A stretch of DNA of 11,581 nt from Bacillota bacterium. Its GTDB lineage: Bacteria > Bacillota > Clostridia > Acetivibrionales > DTU013. Positions 1-7,533 of this stretch are shown piece after piece. The DNA lies in NCBI GenBank assembly GCA_023435925.1, contig JAEZLF010000066.1, positions 1 to 11,581 on the forward strand. Direction: 5' to 3'. The position numbers and the translations under genes are program-made. How positions within the stretch are numbered: position 1 is the stretch's first letter; the number at the start of each line of letters is the position of its first letter. The notes under the pieces are model-generated. The model saw only the letters and a program-made list of their open reading frames with translations, was not told where the DNA came from and did no database searches.

Positions 1-802
1 CAACAATCACTTCATTTCTTCCTGCATCCTGAAGAGCCTGAGTGGCACCAATCGCAGGTTCATCCCATGCACTCCATACAGCGGTGATGGAATCTTTTGA
101 AGAATTGGACAAAATAAGATTTTCCATAACTTTTCTAGAACTTTCAATGGGACCTGGAACTTCAACGTGTTGTTCCGTGATCAGTTTTATATCGGGATAC
201 TTCTTGATCATATCGTCGAAAGCTGTACATCTCTTGGCAACACCGGGATGCGGACGATGGGTCAGAGCTATGACTGTACCCTTACTACCCATTAGGTCCT
301 CAAAAAGGTACTTTGTAATAAGCTCACCCATAGCGTAGTTGTCGCTGGTTGCGTTAACCATCATGCCCTCAACAAACCCACTATCACAGCCGAAAACCGG
401 AATCTTCGCGTCAAATGCACTCTGAAGCTGTGTAGTGACCTGTGAAGGGTCAGCGCTAACAAGCACGATTGCATCCGCTTTGGAAGAGACTGTGTCTTCT
501 ATTCTGCTTGCAAGCTGCGCAAAGTCGCCTTTGGTATCGACAACAGTAACAACCATACCCTGCGCTTCCATTCCTGCCTTCATTTCCTCTACCATCTGAT
601 TGGTAGTAACTGAACTGAGATAAGGAGTAAGCAATGAAACCTTTTTACCAATTGCACCGCTTTCTGTATTGGACGTTGCAGCACCAGACGTTGTGGGTGC
701 CAAGGTTCCGTTGCCGGGCTCGGTAGTTGGGGACTTACTGCCGCAAGCTCCCATTGACAGAATCATTATACTTGCTACGATTACTGCTAATAATTTTTTC
801 AT
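1..802 (-). CDS. Sugar ABC transporter substrate-binding lipoprotein (RbsB-like, Peripla_BP_4 type), 3' end outside window
   Basis: Extracytoplasmic receptor that would deliver a sugar or sugar-like ligand to an ABC importer. The reading frame is open from the ATG at 802 down to base 1 (267 residues visible), so the C-terminal lobe is missing. Residues 1-20 form a lipoprotein signal: MKK, a hydrophobic stretch, then MGAC with Cys20 as the lipidation site. A Ser/Thr/Gly/Pro-rich linker follows (about 21-53). The mature domain begins near IGKKVSLLTPY and shows family-typical stretches: KADAIVLVSADPSQ, IPVFGCDSG, and AVWSAWDEPAIGATQALQDAGR near the visible end. AGGAGG at 810-815 lies 7 nt from the ATG. 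The SorC-type regulator gene lies 30 nt upstream on the same strand, so the two are probably co-transcribed, with transporter permease and ATPase genes expected beyond the left edge. The ligand cannot be read from the sequence. The family call is firm. Confidence 0.9.
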   Translation of the reverse strand, partial: MKKLLAVIVASIMILSMGACGSKSPTTEPGNGTLAPTTSGAATSNTESGAIGKKVSLLTPYLSSVTTNQMVEEMKAGMEAQGMVVTVVDTKGDFAQLASRIEDTVSSKADAIVLVSADPSQVTTQLQSAFDAKIPVFGCDSGFVEGMMVNATSDNYAMGELITKYLFEDLMGSKGTVIALTHRPHPGVAKRCTAFDDMIKKYPDIKLITEQHVEVPGPIESSRKVMENLILSNSSKDSITAVWSAWDEPAIGATQALQDAGRNEVIV

Positions 803-832
803 TTCCTTTCCTCCTGTTTTTAATATCATTGC

Positions 833-1774
833 TTATTTTGCAATTAAACGGGCGGTATCCAGATTTGTGATGAACACGTCAATGTATCCGCTCGATAATG
901 CCGCTTTAATTGATTCCACCTTATTTTCTCCAATTGCCAGCGCTATAGTCCGGCATTTTTTGAGCTGCTCCAGTGTCAGTCCGATAGACCGTTCTTCGAG
1001 TTCCGTATGAATGATTTTTCCTGAAACGTCCAGATAGGATGTACAGACTGAGGCAATAGCACCTGATGCTTTTAGCCGTTCTATATCTTCAGTATTCAAT
1101 GCACCAGCCTGAAAAGTTGTCGAGTTCATGTTGATCTGTCCGATTCCTACGATTGCAACATCGCATTTTAAGCCCTTCTGCAGCACCGATGCAATCCCCG
1201 GCTCACTGACCAGCATGTCACGTGATTGTTTGCTTTGTACAATAACAGGTGCATTCAGAATATAGCAACTGCCTCCTGAGCACTCTGCCAGCTGTTGTGC
1301 AATGACATTGGCATGCCACTTGACGCTGGTTGAGCTTATGCCGCCGACCAAAGAGACGAACTCCAGGCCTCTGCGGCCAAAATGCTTGATGGACCGCACC
1401 ATACTGCTTAGTGTTTGACCGCTCATCACGCCAATGCGGCTGTTATCCATAATATACCCGTCAATACAGCTTGCAGCCATCCGTCCGAATTCTTCCATCT
1501 TGCCGCCCTCTTCATTCGCATTTATCGTGTTGAGCACAAGGGCATCCTTCAGGTGATATCTTTCAATAAGAAGTTGTTCCAGGTCTGTTTCATCTGAAAA
1601 TGGATTATTTATCTTGATTGACACAAAATTGTTATTTCGTGCATTGGTCAGCATTCTGCTAATTTGCGGGCGGGAAATCCCAAGTTGTGCAGAAATTTCT
1701 TTCTGGCTGAGATTATCTTCGTAATATAGCCGGCAGACCTTAAGAGTCATTCTCATATTATCTGTTATCGCCAT
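833..1774 (-). CDS. SorC/DeoR-type sugar-responsive transcriptional regulator
   Basis: Cytoplasmic DNA-binding regulator, 313 residues, the usual size for the SorC family (N-terminal helix-turn-helix plus C-terminal sugar-binding domain). The HTH is around residues 24-45 (QKEISAQLGISRPQISRMLT). The sugar-binding domain covers about 55-313 and shows CDVAIVGIGQINMNS in the middle and GYIDVFITNLDTARLI at the end, both typical of the fold that binds phosphorylated sugars. I chose ATG 1774 because GGGAG at 1782-1786 sits at normal spacing and the homologous region starts here. A start at 1804 would add 10 residues but would overlap the operator-like palindrome and lacks a clear ribosome binding site. 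It is the first gene of the unit with the binding lipoprotein and probably controls that unit and itself. The effector sugar is unknown. Confidence 0.9.
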   Translation of the reverse strand: MAITDNMRMTLKVCRLYYEDNLSQKEISAQLGISRPQISRMLTNARNNNFVSIKINNPFSDETDLEQLLIERYHLKDALVLNTINANEEGGKMEEFGRMAASCIDGYIMDNSRIGVMSGQTLSSMVRSIKHFGRRGLEFVSLVGGISSTSVKWHANVIAQQLAECSGGSCYILNAPVIVQSKQSRDMLVSEPGIASVLQKGLKCDVAIVGIGQINMNSTTFQAGALNTEDIERLKASGAIASVCTSYLDVSGKIIHTELEERSIGLTLEQLKKCRTIALAIGENKVESIKAALSSGYIDVFITNLDTARLIAK

Positions 1775-1788
1775 AAAGATCTCCCTCT

Positions 1789-1823
1789 TTGAACAAATGT
1801 TCAATACGTATAATTTTGTTCAA
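1789..1823. promoter_or_regulatory. Probable operator of the SorC-type regulator: palindrome plus half-site
   Basis: A 16-nt palindrome TTGAAC-AAAT-GTTCAA lies at 1789-1804, and a further GTTCAA half-site at 1818-1823 repeats the right arm exactly 19 bp away in the same orientation. The palindrome is close in form to the operator known for Bacillus subtilis DeoR, a SorC-type regulator (from memory, ATTGAACAAAATTTCAAT). The half-site overlaps the predicted transcription start and the palindrome lies in the 5' leader, so binding would block initiation or clearance. The regulator's own binding here is inference. Confidence 0.6.
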
Positions 1824-1827
1824 ATAA

Positions 1828-1856
1828 ATATTAGCACCAAAATTGATTAAAGTAAA
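1828..1856 (-). promoter_or_regulatory. Sigma-A-type promoter with extended -10 for the SorC regulator/transporter unit
   Basis: Read on the minus strand: -35 TTTACT (1851-1856), a 17-nt spacer, then TGC-TAATAT, an extended -10 with TAATAT at 1828-1833. The predicted transcription start is near 1821, about 47 nt before the ATG at 1774. Operator-like sequences begin right at this start, as expected for a repressible promoter. Each box matches its consensus at only about four positions, but the TGn extension and exact spacing raise confidence. Confidence 0.6.
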
Positions 1857-1877
1857 TATATTTCAAGAAAGTGTATG

Positions 1878-1893
1878 CTGAAATTAATTTCAA
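1878..1893. promoter_or_regulatory. Second operator-like palindrome upstream of the SorC promoter
   Basis: CTGAAATTAATTTCAA contains a perfect 14-nt palindrome at 1879-1892 and has the same 6-4-6 layout as the site at 1789-1804 (TGAA...TTCA). It lies about 22 bp upstream of the -35 box. It could be an auxiliary site for the same regulator. AT-rich palindromes also arise by chance, so the call is weak. Confidence 0.35.
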
Positions 1894-2233
1894 CACATTA
1901 AACACCCCACACGGGTAGTAAAACAGACATTCCAGTAATTTTCAAAGATAGAAAAGTCATGTTAATAGTGCGATATCTGCTCCCCGGTAAACCTCCGTGC
2001 AAAATAAAAGGAGTGCTCAGCCGCGAATACAGGAACGTACAAACTAACCGCAATTTAAAACAGAGAGATTTTTTCCTTGGTTTTGCAGTTTTGAACGACT
2101 GTCACCGAAGTATTTACACACTTCCTCGATGCTTAATAAAAATATTCAGAGCAATGCCTGATCTCAATAAAAATAGATCTTGTTAATACATATAAATCCT
2201 TTTTTGACGAATAATAGGTATGAAATAAATTAT
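1894..2233. other. Intergenic stretch with no recognisable gene
   Basis: About 340 nt between the divergent SorC unit and the copper-protein gene. A 75-codon open frame starting at 1959 has no ribosome binding site and no recognisable family features, and I do not call it. I see no RNA gene, no riboswitch-like structure and no convincing sigma-A promoter for the downstream gene. TTGACG at 2204-2209 is a good -35, but the only -10 at proper spacing (TAAATT, 2226-2231) would place the start inside the ribosome binding site. Confidence 0.5.
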
Positions 2234-2248
2234 AAGGAGGTTTTTGGA

Positions 2249-2599
2249 ATGGGTATTGTAACTAACACAACCGACAAATACCAAAAATGTTAAGATTCTT
2301 GCAACCAGTGTGTCCAAGCATGTTTTGAATGCTTTAAGATGTGCTTGAACGAGCCAGATGTAGGCGCCAGGAAAGCTTGCATAAGTATGCTAATCGAATG
2401 TGCAAAAATATGTCAGCTTGCTTCGGCTTACATGTCTCTTGATGCACAATATGCAAAAGACCTTTGCAAGCTTTGTGCAACAATTTGCGACAAATGTGCT
2501 CAGGAATGTGCAATGTTCAAAAAAGATGATCATTGTAAGAAATGTTCTGATATCTGTCTTAACTGTGCTGATGAATGCAGAAGAATGGCTGGAATGTAA
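2249..2599 (+). pseudogene. Four-helix-bundle copper-binding protein (Csp/DUF326-like) interrupted by TAA at codon 15
   Basis: Cysteine-rich cytosolic copper-storage-type protein of 116 codons with 19 cysteines in repeated CxxC and CxxxC spacing along predicted helices, for example CNQCVQACFECFKMC (18-32), CAKIC (51-55), CKLCATICDKCAQEC (73-87) and CKKCSDICLNCADEC (96-110). The start at 2249 is well supported by AAGGAGG at 2234-2240, 8 nt upstream. An in-frame TAA at 2291-2293 falls between Cys14 and Asp16, inside a motif that normally reads C-x-x-x-C. The frame is then open to the natural stop at 2599. No ATG, GTG or TTG lies between the stop and Met31 at 2339, and that ATG has no ribosome binding site, so a restart would lose the first helix and five cysteines. 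One base change from CAA, AAA or GAA would create this stop. The alternative is a sequencing error. Confidence 0.8.
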
Positions 2600-2600
2600 C

Positions 2601-2641
2601 AACAAAGGACTAGCTGAGACACCCTCTGCTGGTCTTTTGTT
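2601..2641 (+). terminator. Hairpin terminator-like structure after the copper-protein gene
   Basis: A 14-bp stem of 2601-2614 with 2628-2641 includes two G-U pairs, and two further pairs form inside the 13-nt loop region. It begins one base after the TAA. The 3' arm is U-rich (UCUUUUGUU), but no U run follows it, so termination may be weak or depend on the overlapping second hairpin. Confidence 0.5.
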
Positions 2642-2666
2642 AAATAACTTATTTAAGTTATTTAAC
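2639..2666. repeat. Perfect 12-bp inverted repeat with 4-nt loop
   Basis: GTTAAATAACTT (2639-2650), loop ATTT, AAGTTATTTAAC (2655-2666), with no mismatch. It overlaps the last three bases of the preceding hairpin, so the two cannot both form completely. It could be a second terminator stem or a protein-binding palindrome. There is no run of T after it. Confidence 0.5.
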
Positions 2667-2833
2667 TAAAAATAATTCAGGGCTAATTAATCTGCCAAAA
2701 ATGCAATCAACTTATTTCAGTAATGACTGAGTTAATATGTTTTTTACTCGCCCTAAGATAGATATAAGCAACAGTAATAAAGCTCCCATTTATGCTAAAA
2801 ATAATAATACAACAAAAACTATGCATTTTGCTT

Positions 2834-2850
2834 GAGGAGGAAGATATACG
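2834..2850 (+). promoter_or_regulatory. Strong ribosome binding site leading to an ACG codon
   Basis: GAGGAGG at 2834-2840 is followed after 7 nt by ACG at 2848-2850, in frame with the exporter and exactly where a start codon should be. The frame is closed by TGA at 2833-2835, inside this same site, so no start further upstream is possible. No other coding frame uses this site. Confidence 0.55.
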
Positions 2851-2892
2851 AGATTAAGAATTGGTAAGAGAAACATTAAAACTGCCATAGCT

Positions 2893-3723
2893 GTGTTTTT
2901 AAGCATTTTAATCTCAAAGGTATTAAAGCTGGAATATCCTTTCTTCACAGTAATTGCTGCGATATTTACAATGGAAAACGCCTTGTCCAGTTCATACAAA
3001 GCAGGCGTATATAGATTAATTGGAACTCTAGTCGGTGCTTTTGTAGGTGTGATTTTCATTTATATACAACCAGGCAATGCTCTGCTAATGGGTATAGGTA
3101 CCTTGGTAATAATATTCATATGCAACACCTTCAAATGGGATCGGGCCGTCCCCATTGCGGGTGTAATGTTCGCAGCTATCATGCTTAATCTGAATAATAA
3201 AAATCCTTTTCAATATAGCTTTAGCAGAGTATTATGCACTTTTGTAGGAATTGCTATTGCTGTCGCAGTAAACTATTTAATCTTTCCACCAAACAACCTA
3301 GCTCAAATACGTAAAAGATTGGATATCATATCGGAGAAGATTTCTAAATCTATAATAGAATTCATTTGTATGGGTAACAGTGTTGATATAAATAGCTTGA
3401 GAAATGAAGTCATCGATTCAATTAAATTTCTTGAAGCATATAAAACCGAGTTCAATCCGAAAATTGATGGAGGTACTGAATTCTCTAAAATAAATATTGA
3501 ATTGGAATCCCTTAGAAGTATCCTGTCACATTTAAGAACAGTTGAAGAACTTGGTACTGGCTGCAGCCTGAGTCCTGATAATGCTGAAGCACTAAGATTC
3601 CTTAATCTCTGTGATATTAAAGCTGGAGAGTTTCCTAAGAACAGTCAAAATATTATATACAATTATCACGTAAGCAAAATACTCAATGCACTACCCCAAT
3701 TGACTTCTGGCAGAAGTAAGTAA
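2893..3723 (+). CDS. Aromatic acid exporter family protein (ArAE_1/DUF939, FUSC-like membrane protein)
   Basis: Inner-membrane efflux protein family thought to export aromatic carboxylic acids. The N-terminal half holds several membrane segments (FLSILISKVLKLEYPFFTVIAAIFTM, LIGTLVGAFVGVIFIY, MGIGTLVIIFICNTF, and VLCTFVGIAIAVAVNYLIF before PPNNLAQ). The C-terminal half, from about residue 135, is a soluble helical domain, the usual ArAE_1 layout. GTG 2893 is the first standard start but has no ribosome binding site and cuts into the first membrane helix. In-frame homology-like sequence (RLRIGKRNIKTAIA) extends back to ACG 2848, which has an ideal ribosome binding site, so the intact protein was probably 291 residues. 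The gene is either mutated at its start or uses a rare ACG start. The frame is otherwise intact. It sits between the copper-protein gene and the molybdenum hydroxylase operon. An export role for that pathway is inference. Confidence 0.75.
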   Translation: MFLSILISKVLKLEYPFFTVIAAIFTMENALSSSYKAGVYRLIGTLVGAFVGVIFIYIQPGNALLMGIGTLVIIFICNTFKWDRAVPIAGVMFAAIMLNLNNKNPFQYSFSRVLCTFVGIAIAVAVNYLIFPPNNLAQIRKRLDIISEKISKSIIEFICMGNSVDINSLRNEVIDSIKFLEAYKTEFNPKIDGGTEFSKINIELESLRSILSHLRTVEELGTGCSLSPDNAEALRFLNLCDIKAGEFPKNSQNIIYNYHVSKILNALPQLTSGRSK

Positions 3724-3842
3724 GTACAGTAGTTGCAATAGAATAATTTTTCACTATTTCGGAAAATATACGTAAGCAGGATATATTTTACAAACTCTAT
3801 TGTTTATGAAATTCACTCGTTTATATATAGGAGGAGCCTTTT

Positions 3843-6178
3843 TTGGAAACGACAGTAGCTATAGGTAGGAGTATTCAGCGAAAAGAAGCTTGGGATAAGG
3901 TAACCGGCGATGCTAAATATACAGATGATTATATAGTCCCTGGTATTTTACATGCAAAGCTGGTTACAAGCCCACACGCCCATGCAAAGATTAAATCAAT
4001 TGATGTTTCTGAAGCAATTAAAGCTCCCGGCGTTCAATCTGTAATTACTGGCAGTAATTTTCCTATCCTCTGTGGAGTCGTAATTGAAGATCGTCCTCCC
4101 CTTGCTATTGATAAAGTCCGCTACTTTGGAGAACCCGTTGCTTTAGTCGTAGCCAATAGCGAGCGTGAATCCATGTATGCAGTCAAGCTGGTAAAAGTAG
4201 AATACGAGCTTTTGCCGGTCGTTAACTCTCCAAGTGATGCCCTAAAGAACGATTCTCCCATTATCCATGAGAACCTGGGTCAATACAAGCATGCAGTAAA
4301 GGATGTTTCGCCAGAGCCAAATACAAACGTTGCTGAACGTATTAAAATTAGAAAAGGCGACATGGTCAAAGGTTGGTCTGAAAGTGAATTCATCATTGAA
4401 GCAGAGTTTGCACTTCCGAAGTCCGATCATATAGCTATGGAAACAAGAAATGCCAGGGCAGAAATACATGCTGACGGGCAGGTGGTGATTCGCTCATCCA
4501 CGCAAGCTCCCTTTTCTGTGAGGAATATGATCAGCCAATATTTCAGACTGGAATTAGGAAAGATTACTGTAATAACTCCACTTGTGGGCGGAGGCTTTGG
4601 CGGGAAAGCTCCTGTACAGCTCGAAATCCTTGCTTATATGGCTTCAAAATCTGTTGGGGGGAAAATCGTCAAGATAGCTAATGCCAGAGAAGAGGATATT
4701 GTTACCTCTCCATGCCGTTTGGGCCTGGAAGCGAAAATAAAACTTGGAGCCTCAAAGGACGGAATACTAAAGGCTGCTGAGATGACATACCTTGTTGATA
4801 CCGGGGCTTATACAGATATCGGCCCTCGTTTGGCAAAGTCCATCGCTGTTGGCTGTACCGGTCCATATAATATAGAAAATGTCTGGTGCGATTCACTATG
4901 CGTATATACCAACCATCCTTACGCTACCTCATTCAGAGGCTTTGGTCATGCTTCATATACCTTCTGCATAGAACGTACACTGGAAAAACTTGCTTTAGCT
5001 CTTGGAGTAGACCCATTGGAATTAAGAATGAAGAATGCAATAACTCCCGGCAAGAGAACTCCAACCCAGGTTGTAACAACCTTAAGCAATATAGGAAACC
5101 TTACAGCGTGCCTGGAGAAACTAAAAGAGTCAATAAACTGGAACGAAGGAATGAGAATAGACTTAGGAAACAACAAAATAAGAGCAAAAGGCATTAGCTG
5201 TTTTTGGAAGACATCTGATTCCCCTACTGATTCAGTTTCAGGTGTTCTATTAACATTTAATACTGATGGCAGCATCAACCTGAACAGCGGCGCCGTTGAA
5301 TACGGTCCTGGAATGAAAACTACTTTAGCTCAGATACTTGCCGAAAAAATGAAAATGGATATTAACAGAATCCATGTTAAGCTGGAGGTAGATACACAGG
5401 TCAGTCCTGAGCATTGGAAGACAGTTGCAAGTATGACAACCTACATGGCTGGCAGGGCCGCTTTAAGAGCTGCCGAAGACTTAATCAAGCAATTGCGCAG
5501 CGTGGCAGCCGTTGCCATGAGATGTCCGCCGGAGGATTTGATTGTTGCAGAAGAAAAAGTGTACTTAAAACAAGACCCCAATATTTATATAGCATTCAAG
5601 GATTTGGTTCATGGATATAAATATCCTAATGGCAATGCCATAGAAGGTCAAATTATAGGACGTGGAAGCTTTATTATGAGTCACATATCCGACCTTGATA
5701 AGGAAAGCGGCAAAGGAAAGCCAGGTCCTGCCTGGGCCGTCGGCGCACAAGCTGTGGAAGTGGAATTTGATACAAAAGAGTTCACCTATAGACTGCTTAA
5801 AGCTGCCACAGTTATTGATGCCGGTAAAGTCTTAAACCCTAAAACAGCCAGAGGTCTTATCACCGGTGGAATGTGTATGGGTCTTGGACTTGGCAGCCGG
5901 GAGGCTTTTTCTTATGATGCGGATGGCAAGGTGCTGACCACAAGCTTACGTACTTATAAGGTGATGCACATTGGTGAAGAGCCTGAGTACATTGTTGATT
6001 TCATAGAAACCCCTCAGATAGATGCCCTTATGGTGCAAGAGGAATCGCCGAACACGGTATTATAGGTATCCCAGCAGCTCTGGCAAACGCCCTGTCCTCT
6101 GCAGCCCAAATTGATTTGAATCGGACGCCTATCACACCGGAGTATATTTGGAAGACAAAAACAGGGGGTGCTGTATGA
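3843..6178 (+). pseudogene. Xanthine dehydrogenase family molybdopterin-binding (large) subunit, frameshifted near the 3' end
   Basis: Catalytic subunit of an XDH-type molybdenum hydroxylase. Starts at TTG 3843 with AGGAGG at 3829-3834, 8 nt upstream. An N-terminal Ald_Xan_dh_C-like domain (IGRSIQRKEAWDKVTGDAKY, about 7-126) is followed by the Mo-cofactor domain with STQAPF (219-224), VGGGFGGK (248-255) and FRGFG (364-368), whose Arg matches the XDH substrate-site arginine. The uninterrupted frame stops at 6065 after 740 residues. After Asp727 (codon 6021-6023) the family sequence continues one frame over from 6026: PYGARGIAEHGIIGIPAAL, then a tail to PITPEYIW and a TGA at 6176-6178. Adding one G at 6024 (GATG-CC to GATGGCC) restores a 778-residue protein. 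The truncated form lacks the catalytic Glu in AEHG and should be inactive. With the repaired frame the stop overlaps the next gene as ATGA. I see no convincing promoter in the 119 nt upstream. Substrate unknown. A sequencing error is the main alternative. Confidence 0.85.
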
Positions 6179-7011
6179 TTCCAATTAATTTTGATTACTA
6201 CAGGCCTGACACAATTGCGGAGGCTGTTCAGATATATAAAGAACTGGATTCTCAGGAAAAAGAGCCCCTTTACTACGGTGGGGGTTCTGAAATCATCAGT
6301 ATGGCAAGGGTGCATAACGTCCACACCAAAGCAGTCATTGATCTTAAGGCTATCCCAGAATGCAATGTGCTTGAATTACGTGGTGACATGCTGGTTATAG
6401 GGTCATCCGTCACCCTTTCCCGTATATCGGAATCAAAACTATTTCCCTTACTCGGCAAAGCAGGCAGCAGGATAGCCGATCACACCATGCAGTGCAGAAT
6501 AACGCTTGGCGGAAATATTGGAGGTACAATCATGTACAGGGAAGCCGTATTGCCACTGCTCTTATCTGACAGCTATGCTTTAATTACATCTGGTGATAAA
6601 CTCAAGCAGATTCCCATAAACGAAGTTTTTAATGAAAGACTGCAGCTTCCCAAAGGTGAATTTATTGTCCAGTTGATTATTGGAAAAGAATACACTTCCC
6701 TGCCGTATGTTCACGTAAAGAAGACAAGAAACGAGAAAATAGATTATCCACTTATATCCATTGCTGCAGTAAAGAAAGATAACAGAATCAGGTTGGCAAT
6801 GAGCGGAGTCTGCTCTTTCCCATTCAGGTCTTCCATCGTTGAGGAATGCCTTAACAATAAAAGTATTCCATGGGAAGCAAGGGCTGTTAATGTACTTGAG
6901 TCACTGCCTGCACCTGTTTTGAATGATGTCTCAGGTACAGACAGCTATAGAAAATTTGTACTCAAAAATACTTTAATCAACACCTTGGAAACACTGGAGG
7001 GAATGCAGTAA
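6175..7011 (+). CDS. Xanthine dehydrogenase family FAD-binding (medium) subunit
   Basis: Carries the FAD that passes electrons from the iron-sulfur clusters to the acceptor, as part of the heterotrimer with its two neighbours. It has 278 residues, near the usual 280-300. The N-terminal FAD_binding_5 domain starts at FDYYRPDTIAEAV and has YYGGGSEI and TLGGNIGG, the two FAD pyrophosphate-contact loops. The C-terminal CO_deh_flav_C domain follows from about 170 (YVHVKKTRNEKIDYPLISIA). I chose ATG 6175 over the in-frame ATG 6148 because AGGGGG precedes it at good spacing and it overlaps the repaired stop of the large subunit by 4 nt (ATGA). The 6148 start would add nine residues lying inside the upstream gene. 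Its last codon overlaps the next gene by one base. The gene order large-FAD-FeS matches Escherichia coli xdhABC. Confidence 0.9.
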   Translation: MIPINFDYYRPDTIAEAVQIYKELDSQEKEPLYYGGGSEIISMARVHNVHTKAVIDLKAIPECNVLELRGDMLVIGSSVTLSRISESKLFPLLGKAGSRIADHTMQCRITLGGNIGGTIMYREAVLPLLLSDSYALITSGDKLKQIPINEVFNERLQLPKGEFIVQLIIGKEYTSLPYVHVKKTRNEKIDYPLISIAAVKKDNRIRLAMSGVCSFPFRSSIVEECLNNKSIPWEARAVNVLESLPAPVLNDVSGTDSYRKFVLKNTLINTLETLEGMQ

Positions 7012-7478
7012 TGCTAAGAATAGAAGGTAAAAGTATCATTGAACTTGATATTAATGGCGAAAAGAAAGATGTCATGGTTAATCCTTCAGATATCCTATTA
7101 TATGTGCTTAGAGAGCAATTAGGCTTGACCGGAGCAAAGCCCGGCTGTGAAAACGGTGACTGCGGTGCATGCACAGTTCTGATAGATGGCTGGCCTGCAA
7201 AATCCTGCCTCATGCTGGCAGTTGAAGCAATTGGTCACAAAATTATAACTGTTGAAGGACTCCAGAACGCGCCTATTCAGAAAGCCTTTGTAGAGAACTG
7301 GGGATTCCAGTGCGGCTACTGCACCTCAGGCTTTTTAATGGTATGCCATTCCCTCGCGCTCAACCACCCGGACGCTGAAGAATATGTAATGGAAGAATGG
7401 CTACAGGCCAATATTTGCAGGTGTACCAGCTTTGAAGAAATCAGAAATGCCATAAATGCTGTCCTTAGGACATCATAG
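7011..7478 (+). CDS. Xanthine dehydrogenase family 2Fe-2S (small) subunit
   Basis: Electron-transfer subunit with two [2Fe-2S] clusters, 155 residues, the standard length. The N-terminal plant-ferredoxin-like domain binds cluster II with Cys46, Cys51, Cys54 and Cys66 (C-x4-C-x2-C-x11-C, GCENGDCGACTV). The C-terminal helical domain binds cluster I, next to the Mo site, with Cys101, Cys104, Cys136 and Cys138 (CGYCTSGF and ICRC). All eight ligands are present. The ATG overlaps the TAA of the FAD gene as TAATG, so translation is likely coupled. It is the last gene of the operon and is followed at once by a hairpin. CoxS/XdhC-type small subunits of other hydroxylases share this layout, so the sequence alone does not give the substrate. 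Confidence 0.95.
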   Translation: MLRIEGKSIIELDINGEKKDVMVNPSDILLYVLREQLGLTGAKPGCENGDCGACTVLIDGWPAKSCLMLAVEAIGHKIITVEGLQNAPIQKAFVENWGFQCGYCTSGFLMVCHSLALNHPDAEEYVMEEWLQANICRCTSFEEIRNAINAVLRTS

Positions 7479-7479
7479 C

Positions 7480-7523
7480 AAAGAGGCATTCTTTTACTAC
7501 AATATCAAAAGAAATGCCTCTTT
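7480..7523. terminator. Terminator hairpin, probably bidirectional, between convergent genes
   Basis: AAAGAGGCATT-CTTTT (7480-7495) pairs with AAAAG-AAATGCCTCTTT (7507-7523), leaving one unpaired base and an 11-nt loop. It starts two bases after the stop of the 2Fe-2S gene, and the minus-strand gene ends at 7534, eleven bases beyond. The A-rich and T-rich ends of the stem suit termination from both sides. Confidence 0.75.
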
Positions 7524-7533
7524 CTAAGTAGAA

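Noticed and set aside
669..1010. Plus-strand frame across the lipoprotein and regulator boundary
   Set aside because: Antisense to two well-supported minus-strand genes, with no ribosome binding site.
1959..2186. 75-codon open frame in the intergenic region
   Set aside because: No ribosome binding site, no recognisable motif, and composition like non-coding DNA.
2204..2231. TTGACG / TAAATT promoter for the copper-protein gene
   Set aside because: The predicted transcription start would fall inside the ribosome binding site, so a normal leader cannot form.
2390..2605. Open frames overlapping the copper-protein gene on both strands
   Set aside because: Shadows of the cysteine-rich frame. The real frame is fixed by regular Cys spacing and by AAGGAGG before 2249.
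3724..3842. Possible riboswitch or molybdenum-cofactor RNA upstream of the hydroxylase operon
   Set aside because: The 119 nt are AT-rich with only short weak stems. No conserved motif of the Moco or purine RNAs is recognisable.
6148..6174. Upstream in-frame ATG for the FAD subunit
   Set aside because: Lies inside the repaired large-subunit frame. ATG 6175 has the better ribosome binding site and begins at the conserved N terminus.
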